DNA of 64,000 bases from Hypomesus transpacificus. Its lineage: Eukaryota; Chordata; Actinopteri; Osmeriformes; Osmeridae. The position numbers and the translations under genes are program-made. This document shows, in pieces, positions 13,630-22,120 of this stretch; the stretch's first letter is position 1; every line of letters starts with the position of its first letter. The stretch is taken from positions 1 through 64,000 of the forward strand of contig NW_025813780.1 in NCBI RefSeq assembly GCF_021917145.1, written 5' to 3'. The notes below the pieces were generated by a model. That model ran no database searches. It was given only the letters and a program-made list of their open reading frames with translations, and was not told the origin of the DNA.

Positions 13630-16600
13630 GCTGCGAGAGGAGGATGAAGAGCTTACTGTAGAGGGATGACTTCAGGGATCCCAGCCAGTCAGTGCATGGA
13701 TGACCGTGAACTCTCCCAGCTCCTTCCTCTGCTCTGACACCACACTGACACACACACACACACAACATACAGACAAGACAGACAGAATAGCAGATGAGAG
13801 AACACGTTTTTGGTTGTAAGGGGCCTATTGGATCTCCCCATGTAGTCTGGTTTCCGTTCACAGCAGGCAGATTTGAACCTGACAGCAATTAGAAGGATAT
13901 GCAATAGAAAACACAACCCCAGCTATGCTATCATATCTGGTCCAGACTGCCAACACACTCCACTGTTAGACAGCAAATGACAAGAGGTGACTCTGGGACT
14001 GCTACCGAGAAAAAAAAAGAACAAAAACAATACAAAGAACTATAATACAGTTAGCGCAAAGGGATTATAAGGAAATGGCTTCCTTTGTATTTTGTTTTGT
14101 TAGGGTATGTGTGTGTGCAGGCGGGACCGTGTGCGAGTGTGTGTATATGTGTGTGAGTGTGAGTGCTATCCTGGTGGTGTTTTTCTGCTGAAGCAGATGG
14201 TTGTTGCTCTAATTGGACCTCCAGGGATCCTGTTCCCAACCTGTCCAGACACCCAGTAATGAAGCACCATAAAACCAAATCAATAAAAGTTGATCACCAG
14301 CCTCAACTGTGACCACGTCCACTATCTATTATCGAAACCCCTCTTAACAGGTTTTCAAATGGCACTGAAGCCTTCATGCTGGGATTCAAGGGGACATTGC
14401 ACATCATTTGATTTGATCAGATCTGAACTGCAGGGCTCTGCTGTCTGTGTTTCTACTGTGAACAGAGTTTGCTGCAGACACCTGGGGAAAGTCTCTCCCC
14501 TGAACTTTCCCTCCGGTCATGAAAGATTCACAAGCCAAGAGGCTCCAGGTATCCTGTCTGAGATGAAACATTCATGTGTGGACCTTTGACAAGAATACAA
14601 GCGCACAGAGGAAAGCGTACATCCTCCAATCACAGACACGCACACGGGTGTCACCAAACTCTGGATCGACAGATGAGAAGGTGTGGGGGGGGGGGTCTGG
14701 TTTAGCTGAGTCAGCTAAATGAAGAATGTGTGTGTGTGTGTTACCTCGTCTCCCTCCCTACAGCACAGGGGGTAATACATTCCTGTGTAAACAGATGGAT
14801 AATCTGAAGGGTACAGTATGGGTTGACACATCAGTGCTCCCTCAGCAGGGGAGGACCAGAATAAGACAATGTTTGAGGGAAATGGTGCCTGTGTGCATGA
14901 AATGGATTTGTTTATTTGGACCCTCAGTTGGAAAGTACATGCTTTGACAGGGAGGTTTAGCTGAGTAGAATGGAAGATTAGCAGGCTAGTATGGAGGTTT
15001 GACAGGCTAGTGTGGAGGCCTGACAGGCTAGTGTGGAGGTTTGACAGGCTAGTATGGAGGTTTGACAGGCTAGTATGGATGTTTGACAGGGTAGTATGCA
15101 TGTTTGACAGGCTAGTATGAAGGTTTAACAGGCTAGTATGGAAGTTTGACAGGCTAGTATGGAGGTTTGACAGGCTAGTATGGAGGTTTAACAGACTAGT
15201 ATGGAGGTTTAGTAGGGCAGTATGGAGGTTTGACAGGCTAGTATGGAGGTTTAACAGGCTAGTATGTAGATTTGACAGGCTAGTATGGAGATTTGACAGG
15301 CTAGTATGGAGGTTTGACAGGCTAGTATGGAGGTTTAACAGGGTAGTATTTTTGTTCAGCAAGTTCTTAAGATGTTTATCATGGTCCTATGGGGTCGGCA
15401 TGACAGTACAGCATCATAGCAGTATAGTGGGATGACAGTGTGATATGTCTGGCTCACTCTGTGTTGGCCAGTTTAATAAGGGCCTTGGTCAGCAGCATGG
15501 GCCACAGCTCTGATTGGTTGGTGGTGGCAGGAAGCAGCAGGTTGTTGTCCTGGTCAAACGGTAAGACATCGTCCACGATGACCTTCCTCCAGCTCCCCTG
15601 AAGAGGTGGACACCAGTCAGAGAGGAGGGAAAGAAGAGGGAGGGAGGGAGGGTAAAGAAGAGATTGCACAAGGAAGGAGAGAGGAGGGACAGAAAGAGCG
15701 TGGGTGAGAAAGAACAGAGCAAGAGAAATGAAGCAGGAGGGAGGAGAAAAGCAAATAAGCAATATATGACTGAAGGAAACTGACAAAGCAAGAACATATG
15801 GTATATTTAATTCTAGACTATTGTGTGAAAGTTAGACTTGCAGCTTTTTATTCTCCTTATGTCTTTAATAGCTTGCTACATAATCTGATTTTGCCCCTGC
15901 CGGGCTGTCAATGTTCAGGATATGAGTCTATTTTTCCTCCTTCAATTCATTTGCTATTTAAGACATCAAGGAGTAATCCAATTGTGACTGCACTGCTGCT
16001 ACACTTAGTCACCACATGGTAGTTTGAAACCGAACACTACACAAGTGGCCCTTCATACGTCTACATTTTCATTTTTCAGTAATACTTTATTGCAGCACTC
16101 TTGAAACTGATTTTTCTTCCAAGCACACACTCCAGACCATGTACAAACCCGCCCATATATCCCCCCCACCGCCCCCCCCTTCCCCTTCCCCACCACCACC
16201 AAACCCCCTTCGCCACACACACACAACTCTCACACACAGTTTGAAAACAACCAAAGAAAGAACCAACCAGCTGGATTCCAGCCTCCCTGACTGTCAGAAG
16301 GCTAGCTTTCAGCTGGGCATATTGGTGGAGCCCTCTTAATCAGCATCAGCTTGCCAGTACCTAGCAGCTTGTCTCATGTCGGTATACATCCCCGGTAGCA
16401 GACTGACTGACCGACTGGCTCAGTTGATTGGCTGACCGGCTGGCTGACTGACTGACAAGCTGCCTGGTTTGTTGGCTGCCTGACAGACTGACTGAATGAC
16501 TGACTAGCTTTGCAGTCAGGGTTGCTGCCTGGCTAGCTGGTTGACTGACAGCTATCTGCAGGAGTTTCACAGTGTCACTAAGTCTCTTAGTCTGTAGACG

Positions 16601-17559
16601 CAGGCTATAATCTGACTGACTGTTCACAGCTGTGTCTCTCTCTCCTCCTGCAGCCCCCATCTTAATCATCACCCTCAGGACAAGCTCACCCTTTCCACTG
16701 ATAAGACTGGACGTAGTGTGAAGGAGCTTTATTAGGAAGGAGGGGGTAGAGAGGGAGAGAGAGACTGGGAGAGGGAGAGCGATAGAGAGAGAGAGGAAAG
16801 GAGAGAGGAAGGGAGAGTGTGAGAGAAAGGGGGGGGGGGGGTCGAGGGAAACGGAAAGAAACACGGAAAGTTAAGGAGAGAGCTACGGAGGAGAGAGACA
16901 GTCAAAATGGTGCGAGGGGGGGGGAGAGATCCCAAACTAAGAGGAGACCGCCAAAGAGAGAAAGAGAAAGAGAGGAGGGGGGGGGGGGGGGGGGACAGGG
17001 AGAAAGGGCCGGAAAGAGAAAGACGGGAGAGAGGAAGCATTGTGTCTCTCTTCATCCATCTGTTGGCGTTCTGCTGGAGCTGGCACGCGAGCTGCTGCCT
17101 GCGATCATGTCACGCCCCCCCGTCATGAGAGCCAGGACTCCAGCAGCTCCCTCCCCTACGCAGCCTCTTCTCCTGCCGTCTCTCACCGGCCCTCTGCTGT
17201 TCATTCAAATCTTCAACGACTCATATCGTTCTATGGTTCAATAACTCCAGAGCTGGTTGGACACATCCAATACATACGTGGCCTACATCCTTGTGGACTA
17301 CAAGAAAACACACGTCCCATCAGCACCCACCGCAAACTAGGCTCAATATAGGATGGATCCAATCAAGACTGCAACTCCCCAGACTGTGCAACCTAGACTG
17401 CAATGTACACGTTCCCACCGTCACACCTCATTTTCCTGCAACAGATCTGCCTGCAGCATTGATTTGGGGCCAAAAGGGATATGGTTGCGTCCATCTTGCA
17501 TCCCTCACCACTCCATCCTGCTTGGCCCCGGCACAGAACTCTAGTCAGGGAGAGATTTC

Positions 17560-17595
<36 letters not shown>

Positions 17596-20500
17596 AGGTG
17601 TATGTAGCTGAAAACAAGCTGACCCCTGGGATTCTGGGCACAGCCTGGCGTTCGTCTTGTGAAAGCTCAGGCTGCAGTGTTTCTTAAGCGGTGCAGTTAT
17701 CAGCTATCTCCGCTCTTGGTTAAACGATGCACGGGTATATTGCAAGGATGGAGCCAAGGAAGTCGGTGCTCAGTGGACTGAGGAAAGCCCAGGGGACAGC
17801 AGGGGGCTGATTCCTGACCAGGAGCCAGGCTGATGCTTACCATCCAGTAGAGTTTGACCACGTACTTCCCGTAGATGTTGTAAAGAGGCACGTGTCCCTT
17901 CACCACCTTGCACAGCGAGTAGATGTGCTCCCAGGGCTTCCAGCCGCCCCCTGGCCCATCCACACATCCCTGCTCCCCCGGAGATCCCTTACAGATCCTC
18001 CACACCATGTACATCTCACTGATGAGACACCGGATCATCTAAGTGGTTGAAAACGACATTTTGGTTGAACGAGACATGAACTCATCAACATCTTCACACT
18101 ACGACCACACGTCATTCAGTTGATCGATACCGGAGCATTCTTTATTGTCTCTCACATGTCAGACAGACTTACAGCAGTGGGAGGGCCCCTTAGGTTGTTT
18201 ATTCATTGTCCTTGATCACAGCTTACCTCGCTGCAGATCAGATGCTCATTGGCTGATGTCAGATCAAAGGCGGCTTCGTTCTCCACCACCACAGGAGTCT
18301 AAAACAGAAAGGGTGAAGTTACATCACTGCACGGAGAAAGCAACTTTCTACATTTGTTGCTACTCCCATATAATTGGTGGACAACCGGGGCCTGACTGTG
18401 AACTTAAGGTTTAATGGGAACAACTGAACCGTATAAGTTGAGGAAGCTGCATCTCCACAGACCAACTCATTCAAACAGCCACGGGAAGTTCATTAGATGG
18501 CTATACCCCATCTGTTTCAATTGGAAATATTAATGAAGCTCAATCTACTTCTGAGATATGCTTCTCTAGATGTACCAGCGACCGCGCAGATCTCCAGCAA
18601 GCCCCTTTCTCAGGAGGCCATGTTTGCAATGAATATTTGATTACGGAGTTAATTGACTTCAACAGGCCTCTAATCAAATAGGAATTAAAGACTCCAGCCT
18701 TCGACAGCAGAGAGAAAGTCTGTCGCTTTGGGTCAGCGGAGATGATTTGGTCTCCTTTGTGCATTTTTTTTCTTCCCCACTTCTCATGGAGCGCTTCCAT
18801 TGTCATGGCAACCGTACATAGAAAAAAAAAATATATATATTCCTTAACCGGAGGAGTTCTGTGGGGTGCAGTCTGGGTGGCGGAGGGGCGGAAGGGGAGG
18901 AACACGCTGTGGCGTCTGCAGCCCCTGCTCGCTTGATTACGTGTGTGATTATTCCGGCGTTCCTTTCATACCAAATGAATGGAACCCTTTTGACATGGTG
19001 GAGTGGAAGGAGCCTTGTGACCTGTGCTGGTGAGCGCTAATTCAAAGAGCAGGAAGCTTAATTGCTTAGCGTTGCACCCAGAGATGGGAGATGGGAGGAA
19101 AGTGGAGCGATGCAATTACCGCGTGGCACTACGTTGGAGACACGCAGAGAGCACATTTGATTAATTAGGCCGTGTGCGGTACAGTGGAGAGGACTTCTTT
19201 GTTGGCAGCCGTACATACCTGCACACCACCTAATGAGGCTGCGGGGGGTTGGGTTCTTGCTGACATGCAGTTGAACTGTGCGATAAGGAGCGCTGAGGCA
19301 ATAGGTCAGGGTTACATTTTTATTGTGGCCTCTACTGATAACAAGCACAATGTTTTGTGTCACACAGCATGTGCCATGAACATGTTCAGGCTGTGTACAG
19401 TAGGTGTCTGAGATTGTGTTAAGTGTGTTGGTCATGTGTTAAAAGAGTACTGTACAAACATTTCGAGCTAATAGAACACCTTGGTGAGAATGTACTCAGA
19501 TGGGCGTTTCCAGGAGTGGACTTTCAGGGACGAAGGCATTTCAACCTTTCCTTCAGGGTCTTCGAAGAAGGGCTGTGAAAAAGACACTAAAGTCAAGGAA
19601 TATGCTGCATAGAACACATTGCACACGGCAAGATACTTGAATTGTGATGATCTAAGGTATTCCTGTTAACAGTGGCTTTGGAGGCTTTAACAGCTTATGA
19701 AATCAAACTTTATTTAAATAGTGCATGTCATACCAGAACACAATGTGCTTCACAGAGGGGGGAAAAGAATAGGGGGGGGTGGGGAGGGTGAGAGACACCA
19801 CAGTTAATATAAGTTGTGGTTGGTATAAAAGTGCAATGTGCACTGGCACTAATCTAATATACATCCATGCAAATGCAACATTGACTCAAATCAAATGTAT
19901 CCATCGCTTGACTCTGGTGTCGTCCACGCCCAAACTCACGCCACAAGGGCTCTTCCCTGTCTTCGCGTCCTTGCCACCCTTGGCTGCGTCCCACTTCTCC
20001 GCGTTGACCTCCGCCTCGTTCCACTCCGGCCACACCGGGAAACGGAACCTCTTCTGCTCAACTGGACCCTCCGACAAACTGACCCCCATGGACAAGACTC
20101 TGGAAGACAACAAACCAACAATATACATGAAAAACTATCCGATATCCAACATGGGATCTGAGTATCTGAGGTCACCAACATTTCAAGAGATTGCATGTTA
20201 CCTTAATAGGTGCTGTGAGACTTTGTTGAAGGCATTTCTAAGCTCTAAGGACAGCAAACTCCAGTCTATGTATTTGTCAGCACAAAAATAGCACAGCATA
20301 CTGTGTGGGCTTTACACTGCTTCATCTACTGGACGTTTTCTTCTGTGTGAAATAGGCAGATAAATGTGCTTTGGTGTTATCTATGCTATCATGTTCTGAC
20401 CCCACACTAGCATGGTAAGTAGAGCCTGGAGGCTGGGGTTGGAAAAGTAGAACTCTGGCAAGATGCCTTGAGTACAGCTTGTTCATGAAACTCTTAAATT

Positions 20501-20883
20501 GGGTGGTTTTGGAATGGAGGGGCAAGGCTGAGGCCCTAAAGCCACATAGATAGCCAAATTGTGCCAGCTTGCTTTCAAGCTCTGAATATAGCCTAGCACT
20601 GTAATTCCGTACAGTTCTGAACACAAGGAACACAACAACGTTTGTTGATTTCAGTATGAAATCGTTGAGTTTTGCGACATATCGATTAGCTGATATCAAA
20701 GTGCGTGGTCACCGTAGAGCAACTTGTTAGACAGCTGTTCTATTTCCAGCTTGCTATGGTATCTTGCTAGCTAGCTAGCTGCACTGCAAGCCAGTAATCT
20801 TACTCTTTATTTGGTGTCTGTCCTTGGGATGAAGTAACCCGGCTGGATGACAACTCCTTTTTCTTCGGTGGCGCCTTTGACAT
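1..20883 (-). CDS. adgb: adgb, androglobin (5' part, 17 exons; 3' end outside window)
   Basis: Androglobin is a large chimeric protein (about 1,670 residues in human) with an N-terminal calpain-like cysteine protease domain, a central circularly permuted globin domain with an IQ motif, and a C-terminal coiled coil. It is expressed in testis and ciliated cells and is required for sperm formation in mice. Seen here: 17 exons, 2,034 coding bases if one extra base is discounted (678 codons), with every exon join in matching phase. Exons 1-12 align with the human protein from the lysine-rich start (MSKAPPKKK) through [19 protein letters not shown] and [18 protein letters not shown] to [12 protein letters not shown]; exons 15-16 match at [13 protein letters not shown] and LLVFHK. 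The globin, IQ and coiled-coil parts would lie left of position 1. Exon 7 carries a one-base frameshift. Exons 13, 14 and 17 are poorly conserved linker sequence. I did not test the protease catalytic residues. Identity is secure; the neighbouring rab32 and grm1 support it. Confidence 0.93.
440..544 (-). CDS. adgb: adgb exon 17 (tentative, Ser/Thr/Ala-rich)
   Basis: 35 codons in phase 0 at both ends encode [20 protein letters not shown] followed by a Ser/Ala-rich tail, between GTCACCAG and GTACAC. It fits exon 16 in phase, but it has no clear human counterpart: human continues directly to a YYLFVDSL segment, which is not found in bases 1-439. Confidence 0.6.
711..774 (-). CDS. adgb: adgb exon 16
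   Basis: 21 codons encode [20 protein letters not shown] and K, matching human NIYIFHKPSSYCLNFQKSEFK. The acceptor is CTCTGTCCAG and the donor is AAG|GTAAAC. Confidence 0.88.
1111..1161. repeat. GT-rich microsatellite in adgb intron 15
   Basis: GT repeats with a few interruptions start 15 bases beyond the exon 15 donor. In the sense RNA this is a (CA)n tract. Confidence 0.85.
1176..1377 (-). CDS. adgb: adgb exon 15
   Basis: 66 codons: an Ala/Pro-rich low-complexity start, then [20 protein letters not shown] and CF, matching human IWLDFEDFCVCFQ. The acceptor is TTTTTTCAG and the donor is CA|GTAACA. The phase joins exon 16 to complete Gln. The Ala/Pro stretch looks lineage-specific. Confidence 0.87.
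1785..1886. repeat. (GGGA)n tetranucleotide array, adgb intron 14
   Basis: About 25 uninterrupted GGGA units, followed to about 2060 by degenerate G/A-rich sequence. The G-rich strand is the template strand for adgb, so the RNA is CCCT-rich. The array could form G-quadruplexes. Confidence 0.95.
2186..2480. repeat. GTGTGTTCCACA minisatellite, adgb intron 14
   Basis: About 18 irregular copies of a 12-18-base unit (GTGTGTGTTCCACA) with GT-length variation between TTCCACAG cores. Open frames on both strands here are by-products of the repeat. Confidence 0.93.
2552..2594 (-). CDS. adgb: adgb exon 14 (short linker exon, tentative)
   Basis: A 43-base exon between CCCTTTAG and GTAAAG encodes [14 protein letters not shown]. 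It starts in phase 0 and ends in phase 1, exactly what exons 13 and 15 require. There is no clear sequence match to human, so it is a prediction from splice signals and phase. Confidence 0.6.
3604..3945. repeat. 57-bp minisatellite, six copies, adgb intron 13
   Basis: Six head-to-tail copies of a 56-58-base unit containing AGAGATATGAACCCC, CTCACCCCAGCTCTGG and CCCTGGCCCTCGT. Copies are nearly identical, differing mainly in the length of a C run, which points to recent amplification. Confidence 0.95.
4884..5088. repeat. CT-rich low-complexity tract, adgb intron 13
   Basis: Interrupted CT repeats with a C11 run. No gene signal is present. Confidence 0.85.
5298..5368. repeat. (GA)n microsatellite, adgb intron 13
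   Basis: A nearly pure GA run, about 115 bases downstream of the exon 13 donor in the direction of transcription. Confidence 0.95.
5482..5632 (-). CDS. adgb: adgb exon 13 (linker)
   Basis: After one base completing a Lys codon, 50 codons begin [20 protein letters not shown] and continue as a Ser/Glu/Asp-rich stretch ending CDTPE. It sits where human ADGB has its poorly conserved linker (about residues 480-560). The call rests on splice sites (CGTCAG acceptor, GTACCA donor), matching phases and open frame. Confidence 0.75.
5787..6035. repeat. 34-bp minisatellite, about seven copies, adgb intron 12
   Basis: Contiguous copies of a unit containing ACATCACAGCCTACATGAGA and CACACACCGATCCC, with single-base variants. 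There are no unique spacers between the copies, so this is a minisatellite and not a CRISPR array. Confidence 0.95.
6316..6839. repeat. CTG/TTA compound trinucleotide array (CAG on the adgb sense strand)
   Basis: 524 bases made of (CTG)2-5 blocks punctuated by TTA or CTA, with rare variants. Because all units are trinucleotides, long poly-Leu (plus) and poly-Ala/Val/Thr (minus) frames stay open; they are not genes. In adgb pre-mRNA it reads as a CAG/CAGTAA array in intron 12. Confidence 0.95.
7178..8038. repeat. 12-bp minisatellite (GTTTCAGTGNGT)n, about 70 copies, adgb intron 12
   Basis: About 860 bases of the 12-mer GTTTCAGTGAGT and its variants GTGTGT, GTGCGT, GTGTCT and GTGATT. The array stops about 10 bases from the exon 12 donor. 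Twelve being a multiple of three, all frames stay open, which explains the long repetitive ORFs on both strands. Confidence 0.95.
8049..8133 (-). CDS. adgb: adgb exon 12
   Basis: It encodes [20 protein letters not shown] then RVLPAAPD, matching human LEISSPFLNYRM. The donor chosen is AA|GTACGT at 8049, because it gives a Lys codon with exon 13. A second GT four bases downstream (GTACTC) is possible. The donor lies about 10 bases from an 860-bp 12-mer minisatellite. Confidence 0.88.
8229..8403 (-). CDS. adgb: adgb exon 11
   Basis: 58 codons plus one base contain [34 protein letters not shown] and [17 protein letters not shown], highly similar to human ([40 protein letters not shown]). The acceptor CCCAG follows a (GT)n tract. 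The donor is GTTAGA. The following intron is only 95 bp. Confidence 0.95.
8999..9180. repeat. 31-bp minisatellite, about six copies, adgb intron 10
   Basis: Head-to-tail copies of a unit containing GTGTGAGGGTCTGGGGTGTG and TTGCTATGCTG. The array ends about 38 bases from the exon 10 donor. Confidence 0.93.
9219..9313 (-). CDS. adgb: adgb exon 10
   Basis: 31 codons encode [20 protein letters not shown] and [11 protein letters not shown], paralleling human MVVYATFTPLYLFENKIFSLEKM. The acceptor TCTCCAG is directly preceded by a (GT)n tract on the sense strand. The donor is GTATGG. Confidence 0.88.
9571..9612. repeat. (GA)n microsatellite, adgb intron 9
   Basis: A pure GA run within a longer G/A-rich stretch (about 9425-9612). 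Confidence 0.9.
10021..10070. repeat. (GT)n microsatellite, adgb intron 9
   Basis: A GT run with two GC interruptions, about 50 bases. Confidence 0.93.
10370..10612. repeat. 36-bp minisatellite, 6-7 copies, adgb intron 9
   Basis: Contiguous copies of a unit containing TAACCTCCACCACAACACAG and CCATGACCCCTGTCAT, degenerating at the right end. Period 36 keeps all frames open, which creates a spurious repetitive ORF on each strand. Confidence 0.95.
11312..11413 (-). CDS. adgb: adgb exon 9
   Basis: 33 codons plus flanking bases encode [20 protein letters not shown] and a Gln/Pro/Ala-rich tail. The lysine-rich character matches the GKKRSKDGEKEK region of human ADGB. The acceptor is GTTGTTCCAG and the donor is G|GTAGGA. 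Phases agree on both sides. Confidence 0.82.
11796..11977 (-). CDS. adgb: adgb exon 8
   Basis: The first G completes a Gln codon with exon 7. Then 60 codons contain [20 protein letters not shown], matching human DKVWELLKEILPEFKL, followed by an acidic, Ser/Pro-rich stretch ending TPEKSK. The donor is G|GTCGAT, which departs from consensus at +3 to +5, but it gives a correct split Asp codon with exon 9. Confidence 0.88.
13256..13626. repeat. long (GA)n tract, adgb intron 7
   Basis: About 370 bases of GA repeat with ACAGAAATAGAGAG subunits at the left end. It begins 31 bases beyond the exon 7 donor in transcript direction; the RNA is CU-rich. Confidence 0.95.
13657..13744 (-). CDS. adgb: adgb exon 7, with one-base frameshift
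   Basis: The first T completes an Asp codon from exon 6, then the frame reads [20 protein letters not shown] and W, matching human ([16 protein letters not shown]). After this Trp the bases are GATCCCTGA, giving Asp-Pro-stop. Removing one G of the GGG at 13680-13682 restores Ile-Pro-Glu-Val-Ile-Pro-Leu, which parallels human LPEVISL, and gives the right phase (CA) for exon 8. The exon is 88 bases where 87 are expected. It is squeezed between an AC tract at the acceptor and a 370-bp GA tract after the donor, a context prone to sequencing error. A true null allele is also possible. Confidence 0.85.
13672..13682 (-). other. adgb: frameshift and premature stop in adgb exon 7
   Basis: The GGG at 13682-13680 contains one base more than the homologous reading frame allows, and the shifted frame meets TGA at 13674-13672. 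If real, the protein would stop after about 271 residues, inside the calpain-like domain and before the globin domain. Confidence 0.75.
14949..15349. repeat. 21-bp minisatellite, about 19 copies, adgb intron 6
   Basis: Copies of TTTGACAGGCTAGTATGGAGG with point variants, about 110 bases beyond the exon 6 donor. Period 21 keeps frames open and creates a spurious repetitive ORF on the minus strand. Confidence 0.95.
15458..15597 (-). CDS. adgb: adgb exon 6 (calpain-like domain)
   Basis: 46 codons plus two bases encode [40 protein letters not shown] and IKLANT. The [19 protein letters not shown] segment of human ADGB is nearly identical. The donor is GA|GTGAGC. A 21-bp tandem repeat array begins about 110 bp into the following intron. 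Confidence 0.95.
16390..16560. repeat. degenerate CTGA/CTGG tetranucleotide tract, adgb intron 5
   Basis: Imperfect repeats of GACTGACTGG and GGCTGACTGA type. No coding signal. Confidence 0.8.
16735..17035. repeat. G/A-rich low-complexity tract, adgb intron 5
   Basis: GAGAGA and GGGAGA sequence containing G runs of 9-16 bases. Confidence 0.8.
17561..17595. repeat. 35-base poly-C tract, adgb intron 5
   Basis: A homopolymer of 35 C on the plus strand. The true length is uncertain because such runs are hard to sequence. Confidence 0.9.
17841..18038 (-). CDS. adgb: adgb exon 5 (calpain-like domain)
   Basis: 66 codons in phase 0 at both ends, beginning [18 protein letters not shown] and containing [20 protein letters not shown] and [11 protein letters not shown]. 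These are among the best conserved parts of the androglobin calpain-like domain. The acceptor is CCACTTAG and the donor is ATG|GTAAGC. Confidence 0.95.
18227..18298 (-). CDS. adgb: adgb exon 4
   Basis: 24 codons encode [20 protein letters not shown] followed by ICSE, in phase 0 at both ends, with a TTTTAG acceptor and a GTAAGC donor. It matches the start of the human calpain-like domain (TPVVVKNE, SANEHLLCSE). Confidence 0.92.
19480..19572 (-). CDS. adgb: adgb exon 3
   Basis: 31 codons encode [20 protein letters not shown] and then [11 protein letters not shown], matching the [16 protein letters not shown] segment of the human protein. The acceptor is TTTTTCACAG. The donor AAG|GTGTTC is weaker than its neighbours. 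Confidence 0.9.
19695..19762. repeat. possible fragment of a dispersed fish repeat
   Basis: AATCAAACTTTATTTAAATA followed by GTGCATGTCATACCAGAACA and CAATGTGCTTCACAG resembles a short element I know from many teleost genomes (TTTATTTAAATAGCGC, then GTGCTTCACAG). This is recognition by eye only. Confidence 0.35.
19940..20099 (-). CDS. adgb: adgb exon 2
   Basis: A pyrimidine-rich acceptor (TTGTCTTCCAG) is followed by 53 codons containing [19 protein letters not shown] and [18 protein letters not shown], clearly matching human ADGB residues of about 40-80. The donor is GTGAGT. The exon ends in phase 0. Confidence 0.92.
20804..20883 (-). CDS. adgb: adgb exon 1 (start codon exon)
   Basis: The reading frame opens with ATG at 20883 and gives 26 codons beginning [15 protein letters not shown], which parallels the lysine-rich N-terminus of human ADGB. 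The exon ends in GA before a GTAAG donor. The split codon completes with A of exon 2 to give Glu, so the phases agree. No other ATG in the frame competes. Confidence 0.85.
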
Positions 20884-22100
20884 TGTGCAGAACGTTGTGT
20901 TTAATAAGCCAACAAGCCAACTAGTGTTATTTGTAGTTGTCTGTCAACCAGCACTACCTACTTAGCTAAACAGACTGAAAGGGAATAGCTTTGTTACTTT
21001 GTTTAGCCTGTGCTTGCATTGTCTGTTGGCTAGTTAGAGAGAAAGTTTGAGATGTTGCTAGGCGACTACGCTCTGGGAGGGGTGACGGTGTACCAGGTTT
21101 TACCTCCCACTGCTCGAGCCTCTTGGCTATAGTCAAACGATGCGTTCATAATATAAAAAACCAAATGTTCTCTTTTACTCATTTATATTCGTTAATACAA
21201 CTAATTGAGAAAATAATATCAAATCACCTCGAAGTAAATCCGTTTTTTTTTTCTGCGTTCTACATTACATCTAATTGTACTTGGGAGATGCTTTCAATTT
21301 TTATTTGGTCAGATAATAATTTGAGTAATTAAATGTATTTTCCCCTTGCTGTCCCCTGAATGTTAATGCCTATTGGCAACTTAGAAATACAAAGATGACC
21401 TTGACGTCCAAACACATCACAGACATGCATTCCAATTAGCCCCAGCAACAAGGACTGCTGCCAAATGAGTATTTTATTAAGGGTACGATGCTGTAAGTTA
21501 GTTTATGTATTTACATTTTTATAGATAAGGTTGGGTTAGAACGTTAGTTGACTACATAGTTTATTTGGACACGATTTTTGTATTAGCTTAAAAGACGCAT
21601 GTATAAAACACTTTCATATTCATTTCCTAGCCTAGTCGTACTAACAAACACTGTATGTTGCCTACATGTAGCCTAATCGGAATCTGTCACGCAGCCTCTT
21701 ACGAATGTATTATTAATTCCCATGTGAGTCTTATAAATTCACTGTAAAGACAATAGGTTGATGTTACTGAGGACAGCTTTGCTCCAGCATGTTGCACAAT
21801 GCTTTGGGTGTGAGTATGTTTGTTGACTGTCATAAAGTATACACACACACAAACACAAGTGAAGCAGCACACATACACACTCTGCCCCTCACTATCTTGC
21901 TCTTTTTTATTTAATTTACACTGAAACACACATGCACACGAACATACTTGTGCTATATATGAATATTTATGATATGAGTGTAATGTTGTGATCCCGTGAG
22001 TTGCCTCTCTTGCCCAGCTGGGATCCCCTGATGACGCACAGTAGTCTCCATTCCTCTGAGACATAATTCGCCTCACTCATAAAGATAGAAAAAGCATCAC
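20884..22100. other. adgb promoter and adgb-rab32 intergenic region
   Basis: No coding signal is visible. The right part (about 21120-22100) is AT-rich, with a short AC tract at 21840-21858. The adgb transcription start should lie within a few hundred bases of 20883. Confidence 0.6.
21054..21066. promoter_or_regulatory. RFX X-box in adgb promoter
   Basis: GTTGCTAGGCGAC matches the X-box consensus RYYNYYN(1-3)RRNRAC at every fixed position, as an imperfect palindrome about 170 bases upstream of the adgb ATG. RFX factors bind such sites in promoters of ciliary genes. Forkhead cores (TGTTTA) lie between it and the ATG, near 20900 and 21000. Function is inferred from motif and position. Confidence 0.6.
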
Positions 22101-22120
22101 ACGACACATCAATTAAAACA

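Noticed and set aside
13196..13888. Minus-strand ORF of 230 residues rich in Leu/Ser
   Set aside because: It is a reading of the GA tract joined to an out-of-frame reading of adgb exon 7.
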